Of a stretch of DNA of 64,000 nt, positions 35,131 through 46,785 are shown piece by piece; position 1 is the stretch's first letter, and each line of letters begins with the position of its first letter. Origin of the DNA: Apium graveolens (lineage: Eukaryota > Streptophyta > Magnoliopsida > Apiales > Apiaceae); contig NC_133647.1 in the NCBI RefSeq assembly GCF_009905375.1, positions 47,984,506-48,048,505 of the forward strand, given 5' to 3'. The position numbers and the translations under genes were made by a program. Below the pieces are notes generated by a model. It saw nothing but the letters and a program-made list of their open reading frames with translations, had not been told where the DNA came from and did no database searches.

Positions 35131-35310
35131 ACTCAAGGCACTTTCTGAAACGGCTAAGTACAAGTATAAAACCTCATTCAAAACTGGCTTGGCCAACAAC
35201 GGGGCATGGGCCACATATTTCTTTAATTCCTCAAATGCCTTCTTCTTTTCCTCACTCCATACAAAGTCCTTAATATTTTTTAGTGACTTGAAGAACGAAA
35301 AGCACTTGTC

Positions 35311-36003
35311 TCATGACTTGGAGATGAATCGTCCCAGCACAGCAACCCTTCCCGTGAGCTTCTGAACATCCTTGACATTTTTTGGTGGCTCCATGTCCAG
35401 GATTGCCTTTATCTTATCAGGGTTGGCCTCGATCCCTCTCTTGGAGACCATCAACCCCAAAAAATTTCCAGATCCTACTCCGAAAGCACACTTCGTAGGA
35501 TTTAACATCATTTTATGGTACCTCAGGACCTCGAAAGCTTCCCTCAAATGGGTTATATGATCAGTCTTTACTAGACTCTTGACTAAGATGTCATCAACAT
35601 AGACTTCCATAGTCTTGCCAATAAGATCCTTAAAAATTTTATTTACCAACCTTTGATAGGTGGCTCCTACATTCTTAAGACCAAATGCCATAACCAGATA
35701 ACAATAAACACCAAAGTCAGTGATAAATGATATATTTGGAATGTCATCCTTGTGCATTTTAATCTGATTGTATCCACTAAATCCATCCATGAAGCTTAGC
35801 ATCTCATGCCCAGCAGTGGCATCTATCAAAGTATCAATCCTTGGCAACGGAAAACAGTCTTTAGGGCATGCATCATTCAGATCAGTGAAGTCTATACACA
35901 TCCTTCATTTTCCATTGGCCTTCTTCACCATTACAGGGTTTGCTAACCATTCAGGAAACTGTATCTCCTCAATGAAACCAGCTTCTAAGAGCTTCTCAAC
36001 CTC
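35311..36003 (-). pseudogene. Gyp-1 reverse transcriptase
   Basis: Motifs in order on the minus strand: CIDFTDLNDACPKDCFPLPR, FMDGFSGYNQIKMHKDD, YLVMAFGLKNVGATYQRLV, the catalytic YVDDILVKS, and NFLGLMVSKRGIEANP. The FSGYNQI and YVDD forms are typical of the Tat group. Stops flank the open stretch (35311 and in 35890-36003), and the linking region between RT and RNase H (35131-35310) is also broken. Confidence 0.9.
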
Positions 36004-36760
36004 CTATTTTATAGCTTCTTGTCTTTCCGGGGCAAAGTTTCTTTTCTTTTGCTTCACCGTCTTCCGATTTGGGTCCACATTCAACTTATAGGTAATCAGT
36101 TCTGAGTCTATGCCTGGCATATCTGCTGCTGACCATGCAAATACATCACTATTTTCTTGCAAAAATCTCACCGACTTCCCTCTAAGGGGCTCCTCGAGTG
36201 TGGCTCCAATGAAAGTCACCCTCTCAGGATTCTCGGGGGCTAAAGAAATCGAAGCCAAGTCTTGTGCTGGCTTTCCGCTTTTCTCATCATTCTTTCGGAT
36301 ATCCATATCTTCAATAGGAAGAACCTGCCCCCCAACTCCATATGCCCTTAAAGAGGCTACATAACAGCTTCTAGCCATTTTTTGATCTCCTCTTTCTTCT
36401 CCAATCCAATTCCGGGTGGGAAACTTCATAACTAAATGGTAGGAAGAAGGGACTTCCTTGAAGGCATGTATCCATGTTCTCCCCATGACAGCATTATAAG
36501 TTGAAATAATCTTTACCACCATAAAGTCCAACATCTGCGTTGCTTGCCTTGGTTCCTGGCCTATGGTGGTTGGCAACTTGATTATCCCTTCCACGGGACA
36601 CTCTACTCCCGCAAATCTATATATCGGCATGTCGGTTGGGGTCAATTAGGAGTCATTATATCCCATCCTTAGAAAGGCGTCATGGAGCAAGATATCCACT
36701 GAAGCACCATTATCCACAAGGACCCTCTTGACCAGGCTATTTCCTATTATCGGTGTTATG
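36004..36760 (-). pseudogene. Gyp-1 aspartic protease region
   Basis: The active site VLVDNGASVDILLHD is read at about 36690-36735 on the minus strand. A TAA at 36643-36645 then interrupts it before the long open frame containing FMVVKIISTYNAVMGRTWIH, the usual C-terminal protease segment of Tat-like elements. The frame continues into the acidic protease-RT connector (VTFIGATLEEPLRGK, AWSAADMPGI). Confidence 0.85.
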
Positions 36761-36849
36761 ACCAGCGGGTCGTCATGAGGGAATTTCATACCCTTTAGGT
36801 CAGAATCATCAAAAGCCAATGTTACTTCTGTCCTGGCCCTCTTCGGGGC

Positions 36850-38931
36850 TTATCCAACAATATGCATAACCTCTCTAGTGTATGCTTTTCTGGAGTTTCT
36901 GGATAATCCAGCAGTAGTTGGTCCTCCAAAGATTGTGTTTATCATAGGCCCTCGAGGTCGCGGCCCTCCAAATATTGCATTTATAACCGGTCCTCTAGGT
37001 TGGGGAATCCGCCCCTGATCGTCTTGGTCCCTCCTACGATCTTCAAAGTTCTTCCGTCCATTATTATTCTTATCCCCTCCTTCTCTAGTATATGCTTTTC
37101 TGGAGTTCCTGAATAATCCAGCAGCAGTTGGTCCTCCAAAGATTGTGTTTATCATAGGCCCTCGAGGTCGCGGCCCTCCAAATATTGTGTTTATAATCGG
37201 TCCTCTAGGCTGGGGATTCTGCCCCTGATCGTCTTGGTCCCTCCTACGATATTCAAAGTTTTTCCTTCCATTGTTATTCCTATCCCCTCCTTCTCCAGTG
37301 TATTTGTTCAATCTTCCTTTTCGAATGAGGAACTCAATTTCATCTTTCAGCTATCTATACTCATCGGTGTCATGACCAACATCTTTGTGAAATCTACAAT
37401 ACTTGCTCTTATCTAGCTTGGCAGGATCAGCCTTCAAGGGCTTAGGCCAACGAATATCTCAATCTTTCTCGATCTCCATCAAGATCTGGCTTCTAGGAGC
37501 ATTCAGCTTAGCGTATTCAGTGAACTTTTGCCCAGGTCCTCCCTTCTTGGGGGCTGAATCAGGGTTTTGCTCGGTTCTAGGATACTTGTCCTTAGCGATA
37601 TACTCCAGATCAGTCTTCCACTTCTTGCCTCCAGTGGGCTCATTACTCACTACGGTCTTCCTCATGCTCTCTTCCACCTTGATGTACTTCCCTGCCCTAT
37701 CCTGGAGCTACAATATGCTTTCAGGGGGGCGTTTGGCTAAGGACATCTTGAAAAACTCATCCCTGGTTCCTTGTTGCAGTGCTATCATGGCTACCTTATC
37801 AGCAAGGTCTGGTACTTTTAAAGCCTCCTTTGTGAAATGATTCAGGTAGTCTCTCAAGGATTCATTTGTTCCCTACACAATGCTCATAAGAGCTGCTGAA
37901 CTTTTTTCATGTACTCTCCCGCTGATGAATTGCTTAATAAAAGCCTGACTTAATTCTCTGAACGACCCAATAGAGTTCGGGGGCAAACGACTATACCACC
38001 TTTGAGCCATACCCGACAGGGTTTGAGGAAAGGCCTGACACTTAATAACATCATTCACGGGCTGCAACAGCAGTGCATTAGAGAATATCCTAACATGATT
38101 AGCGGGATCTCCCGTGCCATCATAAGCTTTAATAGTTGGCATCTTGAACTTCCTTGAGATATGGGCATTCATTATTTCTTCAGTGAAGGGCGGAGTAGGA
38201 TCATCAGGATCTCCAAGGGGAAGAAGATTGCTTGGATCAGCCCTTGGGACAACAGCCCTTCTCTGTACTGGACCATCCAAGTCTATGATAGGAGGAGGAT
38301 TTCTCCCCCTAGGAGGTACTGGGGGTCTGGTGGACTGGTGCGCCTCCAAGTCGCGCCTCAGACTTTGAATCTCAGCCTCATGAGCCCTGATCCTTTCCTG
38401 CACTTCTTGGGGATTCATCCCTTGGGTGCTCTTAGGACGTTGGCTACCATCAGCCATCGGCTCTTTGCCAGCACGTCTCCTTCTTGGGGGTACTTCATCA
38501 TCCGAAGATTCAGAGTCTCTCTCAGTGTAAGGACCAGAAAATTCCTGATCCTCAGGGATAGGAGCCAAACCTCGTATGGAGGGGGGAGATCGCCCCCGTG
38601 CTTCACTCTGTCCAGCATGTCCACTTCCTCCAACCTCGGGGTAAAGGGGCATCCCATAAGGGGGGTTAGTAGTCACAATAGTTGAATACTCGTACCCAAT
38701 GGGTCGAGAATTCACAGGTGCATGTAGTTGTTGAACTTGGGGATTCATACCTTGAGTAGCCAAGGGAATCGTCCCTTGTGGCTGAGGTTCAGTTGCCCCT
38801 ATCTGGGCTTCTCCTTATGTGGCTGCATAAGTCGAATGAGGAGGTACCTCCACAGTTGACAAAATCACTTGGGTTGTCTCCGTTGGTGTTCCTCCTTCAA
38901 GGGCTCTAACTGTTCTCCGTGTTTTCGCCAT
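36850..38931 (-). pseudogene. gag: Gyp-1 gag
   Basis: ATG at 38931-38929, 15 bp inside the primer-binding site, opens a frame starting MAKTRRTVRALEGGTPTE. The capsid-like domain lies at about 37875-38200 (KMPTIKAYDGTGDPANHVRI, MAQRWYSRLPPNSIGSF), the order expected for a Retrotrans_gag domain. A Cys/His motif beginning CRFHKDVGHDTDEYR is near 37360-37400. The C-terminal part contains a 70-residue tandem duplication. In-frame stops at 38815-38817, 37873-37875, and near 37710, 37457 and 37353 make it a pseudogene. Confidence 0.85.
36867..37290 (-). repeat. 210-bp tandem duplication in Gyp-1 gag (2 copies)
   Basis: The block with CTCTAGTATATGCTTTTCTG starts at 36873 and again at 37083, exactly 210 bp apart, and keeps the reading frame (70 residues). 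Each unit also holds an internal repeat of the peptide RGPMINTIFGGP. Confidence 0.9.
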
Positions 38932-38946
38932 GGTTGTTGTTGTGCT

Positions 38947-38964
38947 TTCCCACAGACGGTGCCA
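38947..38964 (-). promoter_or_regulatory. Gyp-1 primer-binding site
   Basis: TGGCACCGTCTGTGGGAA on the minus strand, two bases inside the 5' LTR. It is not the initiator-Met type used by the other elements here; similar TGGCGCCGTCTGTGGG sites occur in Tat-type elements. I do not name the tRNA. Confidence 0.75.
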
Positions 38965-38966
38965 AA

Positions 38967-39536
38967 TGTTATAGATTAAAAACTAAGATATATATTTGCT
39001 GTATTTATTACTAAGGAATGTGAGCTTCGAGGCTCGATTTGACTACTCTTGTGTTTCGTGACTCAATCTACCTTAACAAGATGCCTACGTACCTTGCTGT
39101 ATGCCAAGGATCAAGTCAAAAAATGGAGTTCTGATTTGTGGGGTGAGGCCCCTTATATAGATGTTGGTGGTCCTTGAATTGGACTTGGTATAGGAGACTT
39201 GGTAGCCAAGTCTCAAAATTAGAATGGACTTTAGAGTCCTAAATAGTAGGACACTGATTCCTTATCCTTCTAGGTCCCTTAGAGGCTAATCTGCAAGGAT
39301 TTATGTCCTTATTGGGACTCTTCTCAATAGCTGATTTTTCCCTTATTAATTAATTACGAAATTAATTAATATTCAGGGTTTTTGGGCCTTCTTTGTTCCA
39401 TCAGGCCTGATCTGGTCCATCAGGCCTGATCAGTGTGTTACCCTTTTTAGTCTGAATGCCATACATCTTCTTATTGGGCCTAGCAGCGCAAATATAATAT
39501 TTAATTTACACAATTAGGATTTATTAATCCCTATCA
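38967..39536 (-). repeat. Gyp-1 5' LTR (570 bp)
   Basis: TGTTATAGATTAAAAACT ... TTAATCCCTATCA, aligned end to end with 3450-4019 with about 37 substitutions by eye and no gap. A TATA-like CTATATAAGG on the minus strand lies at 39151-39160. Confidence 0.93.
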
Positions 39537-39541
39537 GAAAC
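39537..39541. repeat. Target-site duplication GAAAC (right copy)
   Basis: Identical to 3445-3449. In the Copia-B reading frame this GAAAC is the expected pol sequence (compare Copia-A around 285 on the minus strand). Confidence 0.9.
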
Positions 39542-42500
39542 AGTAGCTCTTGTCTTAGGACAAACACAATCTGCTAAGTGTAAGTCAAATCTGTGACAAA
39601 GGTTATCATATGGATTTCTTTGAAGAACATTGTGAAGTGGTAAGCAATTCTACAGGAAAAGTGGTTCCAAAAGGTTACAGATATGGTAACATTTATGAAG
39701 CCGGTCTTTCAACAAGTTCTGATGGTTCTGCAATCTGTCTGTTGAGTAGAGCATCAATTGAAGAAAGCTGGAATTGGCACAAAAGACTCTCTCATTTAAA
39801 TTTCAACAACATAAATGAGCTTGTAAAGAAAGATCTTGTGAGAGGACTGCCAAAATTAGTATTTGCTACTGATGGCCTTTGTGATTCATGTCAAAAGGCA
39901 AAACAAAGAAAATCTTCTTTCAAGAGCAAAACTGAATCTTCAATTCTTGAGCCTTATCACCTACTGCATGTTGATCTATTTGGTCCAGTCAATGTCATGT
40001 CTATTGCAAAGAAGAAATATGCTATGGTTATAGTGGATGAGTTCACAAGGTACACTTGGGTGTATTTCTTGCACAAGAAGAATGAAACTGCATCTACTCT
40101 AACTGATCATGCCAGACAGCTGGATAAGTTGGTCAAAGATTCTGTTAAAATTATAAGAAATGATAATGGCACTGAGTTCAAGAATTCAATTATGGAAGAG
40201 TTTTGCAAAGAGCATGGAATCAAACAGGAATTTACTGCACCTGGAACTCCACAGCAAAATGGAGTTGTAGAAAGAAAGAACAGGATTCTCATTAAAGCTG
40301 CATGAACAATGCTTGATAAAGCAAAGCTACCAACCTACTTTTGGGCTGAAGTTGTGCAGACTGCTTGTTTTACACAGAATGCTATACTCATAAACAAGCA
40401 GGGAAAAACACCATATGAGATGGTGAAGAAAAAGAAGCTAAATCTGAAATACTTTCATGTATTTGGATGTAAGTGTTTTGTTCTTAAGACTCATCCAGAA
40501 CAGCTGTCAAAATTTGATCTAAAAGCTGATGAAGGAATTTTTGATGGATATCCACTTTCCACAAAAGCCTTCAGAGTCTACAATTTAAGAACAAGGGTTG
40601 ACATGGAATCTATCAATGTATCTTTTGATGATAAGAAGATTACTGGACTTGAAGATTTCAATGATCATGATCAACTAAGATTTGAAAATGAAGATTTAAA
40701 TTCTGATTCTGTAAATTTCGATGACTTAAACTCTAATCCTGTAAGTTCTGACGGGTTAAGTTCTGATGTCATTGAAACTGTGGTAACAACTCCAAAGGAA
40801 AATGCACATGTCCAGGGGGAGCAAGCTGAAGATCCTACCACAACTCAAGACTCTCAAAAAGCATCAGAACCTGTCACGGGCTCTTCAAGTTCTGATTCAT
40901 CAAGTTCTGATGAGCCAAATTCTGATAATTCTGGAAACTATGATTCTTCAAATCATGAAGGATCTAACTCAAATTCTGAAGTCTCGGAGAGCATAACTAC
41001 AGGGGGACCATCAGAAAATGCTGATGGAGATAGCATGGATCATGGGGGAGGATCCAGTTCTAGAACTCAACTTCTATCTGCAAGGAAGTGGACCAAATCA
41101 CATACACCTTACTTAATAATTGGAGATCCTGAAGCAGGTGTCAAAACTAGAACTACAACATCAAATGAATGTCTCTATCATTCTTTTCTATCTCAGACTG
41201 AACCAAAGAAAGTGGAAGAACCTTTTCAAGATGCTGATTGGGTACAAGCAATGCAGGAAGAGTTAAATGAATTTGAAAGAAATAAAGTCTGGACCCTAGT
41301 ACCAGGACCAAAGAACAGATCAGTTGTTGGCACAAAGTGGGTGTTCAGAAACAAAACTGACAGTGATGGCATAACTACAAGGAACAAAGCAAGACTGGTT
41401 GCTAAAGGCTACTCTCAACAGGAGGGTATTGATTATGATGAAACATTTACACCAGTTGCTAGATTGGAAGCCATAAGAATCTTTTTGGCTTATGCTGCTC
41501 ACAAAAAGTTTAAAGTCTTTCAAATGGATGTGAAAAGTGCTTTTCTCAATGGAGAATTGGAAGAAGAGGTTTATGTGGAACAACCTCCAGGCTTTGTAGA
41601 TTCAAAATTTCCAAATCATGTCTACAGGTTTGACAAAGCACTTTGTGGCCTTAAGCAAGCTCCAAGAGCATGGTATGAGACTTTAGCTCAATTCCTTCTG
41701 GAAAGTGGATTTCACAGAGGTACAATTGATAAAACACTATTCTACCTCAACCATGGAAATGACTTACTTTTGGTACAGATATATGTTGATGATATCATAT
41801 TTGGTTCTACAAATGCCAACCTCTGTGAAAGGTTTGCAAAGCTAATGCATTCAAGATATCAAATGAGTGTGATGGGAGAACTTAGTTATTTTCTGGGACT
41901 TCAAGTCAAGCAAAATGAAGAAGGTACTTTTATCTGTCAATCCAAGTACACCAGAAATTTACTCAAGAAATTTGGAATGCAAGATAGTTCAACTGCATCC
42001 ACTCCCATGGCCACTACAACCAAGTTAGATAAAGATACTAGTTCATTAGTAGATATTACTAACTACAGAGGTATGATTGGCTCTTTACTCTATTTAACTA
42101 CATGTAGACCTGATATCATGTATGCTACCTGTCCTTGTGCAAGATTTCAGGCTGATCCAAGAGAACCTCATCTAATAGTTGTGAAAAGAATTTTCAAGTA
42201 CCTCAAGGGTACAGATGATCTAGGATTGTGGTATCCTAGAGAATCATGTTTTAAGGTAATAGATTACTCAGATGCAGATTTTGCAGGATACAAAATAGAC
42301 AGGAAAAGCACAAGTGGAAGCTGCCAATTTCTTGGAGGCAGATTGGTTTCTTGGTTTAGCAAGAAACAGAAATCAATTTTCACATCAACTGTGGAAGCAA
42401 AATATATTGCTGCAGGAAGTTGTTGTGCACAGATTCTTTGGATGAAGAATTAGTTACTGGATTATGGGTTAGAATTTTCTAAAATACCTATTTACTGTGA

Positions 42501-42733
42501 TAATCAAAGTGATATTGCTATGACAGGTAATCCAGTTTAACACTCAATGACAAAGCACATCAGCATAAGGTACCATTTCAGAAGGGAAGATGGAAGGTAC
42601 AGTGGAATTGCATTTTGTTCCAACAGATCAACAACTAACAGATATCTTCACAAAACCACTTTGTGAAGCTACTTTTACAAGACTGGTAAATGAACTTGGA
42701 ATGGTTTTAGGTTCTTTCTCTAAATCTGCTTAG
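39542..42733 (+). pseudogene. Copia-B pol: pre-integrase, integrase, RT and RNase H
   Basis: In order: pre-integrase ESWNWHKRLSHLNFNNI with the CDSCQKAK zinc pair (to ~39925), integrase catalytic Asp in LHVDLFGPV, Asp in RNDNGTEFKN and Glu in QQNGVVERKN (~39960-40285), and a Ser/Asn/Asp-rich hinge (~40680-41060). RT follows with [20 protein letters not shown] and the catalytic YVDDIIFGS (~41790), then RNase H with [18 protein letters not shown] (~42260) and EAKYIAAGS. The frame breaks at TGA 40303-40305, at TAG 42451-42453 and at a stop and frameshift near 42538-42590. The end is reached at TAG 42731-42733 after DQQLTDIFTKPL. Stops at isolated positions suggest moderate age. The missing 5' part is separated by Gyp-1 and Copia-A. 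Confidence 0.92.
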
Positions 42734-44110
42734 TTTTTGTTCTCATGCGTCAGACTTTATGATCAGTATTTACAGATTGTCTTATCTTAATGTAATCTGT
42801 GCTTAAAATATAATTCATTAAATGTTGATTGTTATCTGATGTGGATTCATATACTCTGATAGTGATTTGAATGTTTTGTGATTATTCAATCCAATGAGAA
42901 TTACTGTGCAAGATGTTGACCTAGTAGTCTTTAACATACAAGAAATCTCATGTTTGAATTAGTTGTTTATGTGGAAATTCATTAACACAAGCAAATTCTG
43001 ATTTTGAGCTTAGTCAAATTTACTTTGTGTATCTTATTACTAAGTCACAAACTAGCTTCTTGCTTCTTATCTGTCAAATTCTGATGTTAGTAAATCTTAA
43101 GGATAACCTAAATGCTGATAAGCCTCACTTATCTGAAGAAAAGAAAATTAAAGTCAGGTACTCCTTTGAGATCTAGAGTAAATATGTGGAAGGAAAGACC
43201 CAAGTGTATTCCTGGTATTAAGTAATATACATTAGAAAAGCAAATAAATTTTTCTTGGTGACTTTTCACATTCTCTGATTACTGGAGAAATACTCTGATA
43301 ATAGCATAAATTCTAATAGCAGTTGTGACTCATTTACACTGAGAAGCCACCGTGAAAAAGAATTCTAAAAGATGCATAAAATGAGCACAAACAGTTGAGG
43401 TGGACTCATGCACAAATTTATCCTATAGTAGACTTCATTATTAATGATAGATTTTAAGCACTTTTCTTAGTTATGCCTTATTTCTAAGATATACTGAAGT
43501 TTATCAGACTTTAATCTTTATCTGATATTTTGCTAATGCACGCACTATCACTCCATATAAATGATGAAAATTACTGTGGTGATCAAGTTGTTTCAGATAA
43601 ACAGTTAATTGTCATATGCATAAATTCTGAGGACAAGTTCTGATGGAAGTTCTGATGATTAAAATCTGAAGAAACTAGTCAGTATTTGTATGAAGAATCA
43701 TAGAAACAGACATTCACTTTTTGAGTATAGAAGCCATGTTCTAATGACTGTTAAAATCTGATAATAGTCAAGTTCTGATATTAAATTCTGATGGAAACTC
43801 TGATGCCTATGTGGTATTATTTTTTACTTGACTTATTTGAGGTAAATACTGTAACGGTCATATTTAATCAGAATATAATTAGGTGAGATAAAAACAGTCA
43901 TAATCATTTGGGTTAGTGGTAAACGTGTTTGTCTTGAAAAACTGCATATGCACAGTAATTATTACTTATTTCCCATGCCCATTAACTCCTGCTTTAACCA
44001 TTGACTGTTCACATATTTCCTAAATCATCACATCGGTCTAGGGAGACGCTCATTAAGTTAACTCTACACTTAATCATTAATCAGTCCTCTAGTCCCTTGA
44101 TATTCCATTG
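42734..44110. other. Copia-B pol to 3'-ORF spacer, no gene seen
   Basis: About 1.4 kb of AT-rich sequence in which short TCTGAT/TTCTGATG motifs recur (for example near 43620, 43770 and 43795). I find no ORF, clear tandem repeat or terminal inverted repeat that would suggest a separate insertion. Confidence 0.6.
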
Positions 44111-44447
44111 GCTATTTAACCAACATTTCATCTCAGACATATCATCTTCTATTCTCAGATAAAATCATTCTCTCTCTTTTAATTCTCACTATTTTCCTCC
44201 TTCATAAAACTGGTTCTTGTAAACATGTTTATGAACTATGAAAACTTCAACGTCGAGTTCAGTTGTGGTGACTGGGAACAGGAATGGCACGTCACTGCCA
44301 TTCCTGATGAGTTATGGAACTTGGTTCTTTGAGATGGACTATCAACTTCATCTTGATCGCTTGGAAGAAGAACGGAGAGAGGCTCTTCTTCAGCAAGAAC
44401 GGATCATCCGTCTTGTAGTGGTAGTTGTCAGCAGCAGGAGGAACTAA
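44111..44447 (+). CDS. Copia-B small 3' ORF (69 codons) with leader-like upstream sequence
   Basis: The ORF is 44238-44447. It begins MKTSTSSSVVVTGNRNG and contains a strongly charged helix around HLDRLEEERREALLQQERII. The ~120 bp upstream look like a plant 5' UTR: a TATTTAACC-type box near 44120, then long CT-rich runs (TCTCTCTCTTTT) before ATGs at 44226, 44232 and 44238. An overlapping frame from 44226 is also open for ~35 codons. Function unknown; it could be the first exon of the larger ORF that follows, which lacks its own ATG. Confidence 0.4.
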
Positions 44448-44797
44448 TCGATACCTTTCCTTCTTAGACCAAGGTTGTTAATGTTCACCATCTTAGACTT
44501 GGATTATCTTGTAATCTTTTGCATGTAATCTACAAATTTCATAAAATGTACTCTTTTGATATTTTAATGAAATTTCTTTTGATTGCAAGATTTAGTCTTT
44601 GTTTATCTCGTATTATGTGCATGTGAATGTTCCCATTGAAGCCTGTTAATCTTTACTTCATCTACTTGAACTGTATTTCTTGATGAATATTTTGATTAAA
44701 ATTGTGGTTACTATAAATTTGTGCTGATTTGACAAATAAATGTTGAATTTGAATCGACATATCCTGAGTTACACTTGAGAAAGTAGAAGCAATATAG

Positions 44798-46648
44798 AAA
44801 GCTCAAGAGAAGCAACATGCCCAAATCTCTAAGGTCCTGGCTAATCAAGCTTCTCAACAGGATCAATTGAATGATATTCAATCTTCAGTGGAACTTCTTC
44901 TCTCACTCCTACTATCAGATGATGCCAAAAAGGGGAAGAAGATAGTTAAGTCCAAATGCTCTAATGATCAAATACTGAAGAAGGAAGATGATGAAGCTGA
45001 TGACCAGGGAAACCCTAGCAAGTGTAGAAGTCAAGTTCAAAGTAGAGGGCAAAGCAACAATGTTTCTTCAAGGAAACTAATTACTGAAGCAATCAGATCT
45101 TCTACTCAAAAGAAGACAAGTTCTGAAGCTGCTCAAACTCACAATCTGATAGCAAGTACTGAAACTCAAAATATGAAATCAAGTTTTGATGAGCAAAGTC
45201 TGATGACAAAGCCTGATGTTCAGATACAAGGTGGAAGTCAAGATTCTCAAAAGTTTATGCAAACTCTAAAGCTCAAGGGAAAGCAGACTACTGTCTACTA
45301 TAACGATCCCAAGATTCAGACACTTGATGAGGAAATTGCTAGAAGATTATTTCTGAAGCATAATCCAGGAATGGATTTAGAAAACCTCAAGAAGGAAGAA
45401 GCTAGATTTAAAGCTGAAAAGACAAATCTAAAGCCAAAAGTATCTGTTGCAAGAAACCTCCAAGGCCTAACGTAAAAGGCATTGTGATCAAGGAGAAGTC
45501 AAACACTGAGGCATCAAAGCCCAAAACAAGATCACAATCTGAGATTCATCCCAAAGACAAAGGGAAAGGAAAAGTTGATGAACCAACCAAGCCACTGAAG
45601 ATGAAAATACTTCAAATTCTGATAAAGCCAGTGTGCAAAATGGTTCAAGTTATTGATGATACTCTTGCTGAAGATAAAGATGTTAAAACTCTGAAAAGAA
45701 AGAAGATTTCTGAAGAATCAAAGACAAACTCTGACAAGGCTCAAGTTGTTCAGAGTGAAGAACAGCAAGCTATAACTGAAACAGAAAGTTCTGATAAAGT
45801 CATCAAGTCAACCTCTGACAGTGCTCAAGTTGATTTAGACAAGATGGAAGTAGCTGATAAAAAGAAACTTCTGTGGAAAAATGTCAAACCATCAGATCCA
45901 AAGAAAAGCCAATTGCTGCCTACTTTCATGACTATTGGGTTAAATGCTAGAGAACCAAGAGATAGGGCTTGGCTAGGTTCTGATGAAGCTAAGATCATGA
46001 CAGGATATGAAGTTGCTACTATAGATCCATTTTTATTGACTGACAGACCTCTTGAAGATGTTACACAGAAACACCTTGATAAGGTTATCTCTGTTCAAGT
46101 GGTACTGGATGTTCATAACAACCACAATGTCAAGGAAAATCTGATTCCATTTCTTGAAGATGAAAGGACATATCAGATGTCAGAATCAGATGTACTAAAC
46201 AAATCATTGAAACAACTTCAATTCTTTCATTACCTTTTAGAGGTAAAGTCTGATATTACCAGGAGATGGTCAAATTTCATATTAAAGACCATCAGAGATA
46301 AAGCAAGAATTTCTGGTTCAAGAGTTACAGAATTCATTCCTAATACTGTTGAAGATGATGGAAGTGAGATTCCAATGAAGAAGAATTCTGCTAAGCTTGA
46401 AGTGTTACTAATTGAGAAATGTTTGTGCTATAATGAAGATTCTTCTCATCCTAGGGTAATAAGACTGAATGATGGTTTAGAAAGAAGCCATATCTCTGCT
46501 TTAAAGACTGCAATCTATCAAATTGGAAGTTAGAATGAAGAGATGAAGCAAGTCAAGACTACACTCTCTCAAGTCCTGAGAATTAAAGAAGAAAAGCTGA
46601 TATCAAGCTTTGTCAAGAATCACTTTGGATTCAGATTGACTCGGTGAG
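44798..46648 (+). pseudogene. Copia-B large extra 3' ORF, product unknown
   Basis: Open frame from 44798 (after TAG 44795-44797), shifted by one base near 45450, and continuing to a TAG at 46531-46533; the same frame stays open after that to TGA 46646-46648. That makes about 615 codons before decay. The N-terminal part is Lys/Ser/Gln-rich with coiled-coil character and one short hydrophobic run (SSVELLLSLLLSDD). The C-terminal ~220 residues look globular, with segments such as EPRDRAWLGSDEAKIMTGYE, PFLLTDRPLEDVTQKHLDKV and QLQFFHYLLEVKSDITRRW. No in-frame ATG occurs before ~45171. I see no signal peptide or convincing membrane segment. It occupies the place of the envelope-like ORF of SIRE elements. 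I do not recognise the family. Confidence 0.6.
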
Positions 46649-46770
46649 ATTGGTAAAAGCTACAAGGACTGTAAGTTGTAGTTAGTTATCAAGTTAAACT
46701 CTTATTGTATTTGTACTTAAATGTTTTTGACAACATCAAATTTATTATCTTGTATATTTTGCATAATTTA

Positions 46771-46785
46771 CAAGTTATGGGAGAT
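46771..46785 (+). promoter_or_regulatory. Copia-B polypurine tract (weak)
   Basis: CAAGTTATGGGAGAT immediately precedes the LTR start TGTTAGATATATTTG. It is purine-rich but short. Confidence 0.55.

Larger units (their letters stand above)
3450..39536 (-). mobile_element. Gyp-1: Tat-like Ty3/gypsy retrotransposon, carrying the nested Gyp-2
   Basis: Bounded by 570-bp LTRs (3450-4019, 38967-39536) and by GAAAC duplications. On the minus strand from the right: LTR, a primer-binding site reading TGGCACCGTCTGTGGGAA, gag, protease, RT, RNase H, a second RNase H, and integrase. The second RNase H and an antisense ORF downstream of pol are hallmarks of the Tat lineage. Excluding Gyp-2 (8439-33598) the element is about 10.9 kb. 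About 37 of 570 LTR positions differ by eye (~6.5%). Gag and pol carry many nonsense changes, so it is old and inactive. Confidence 0.9.
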
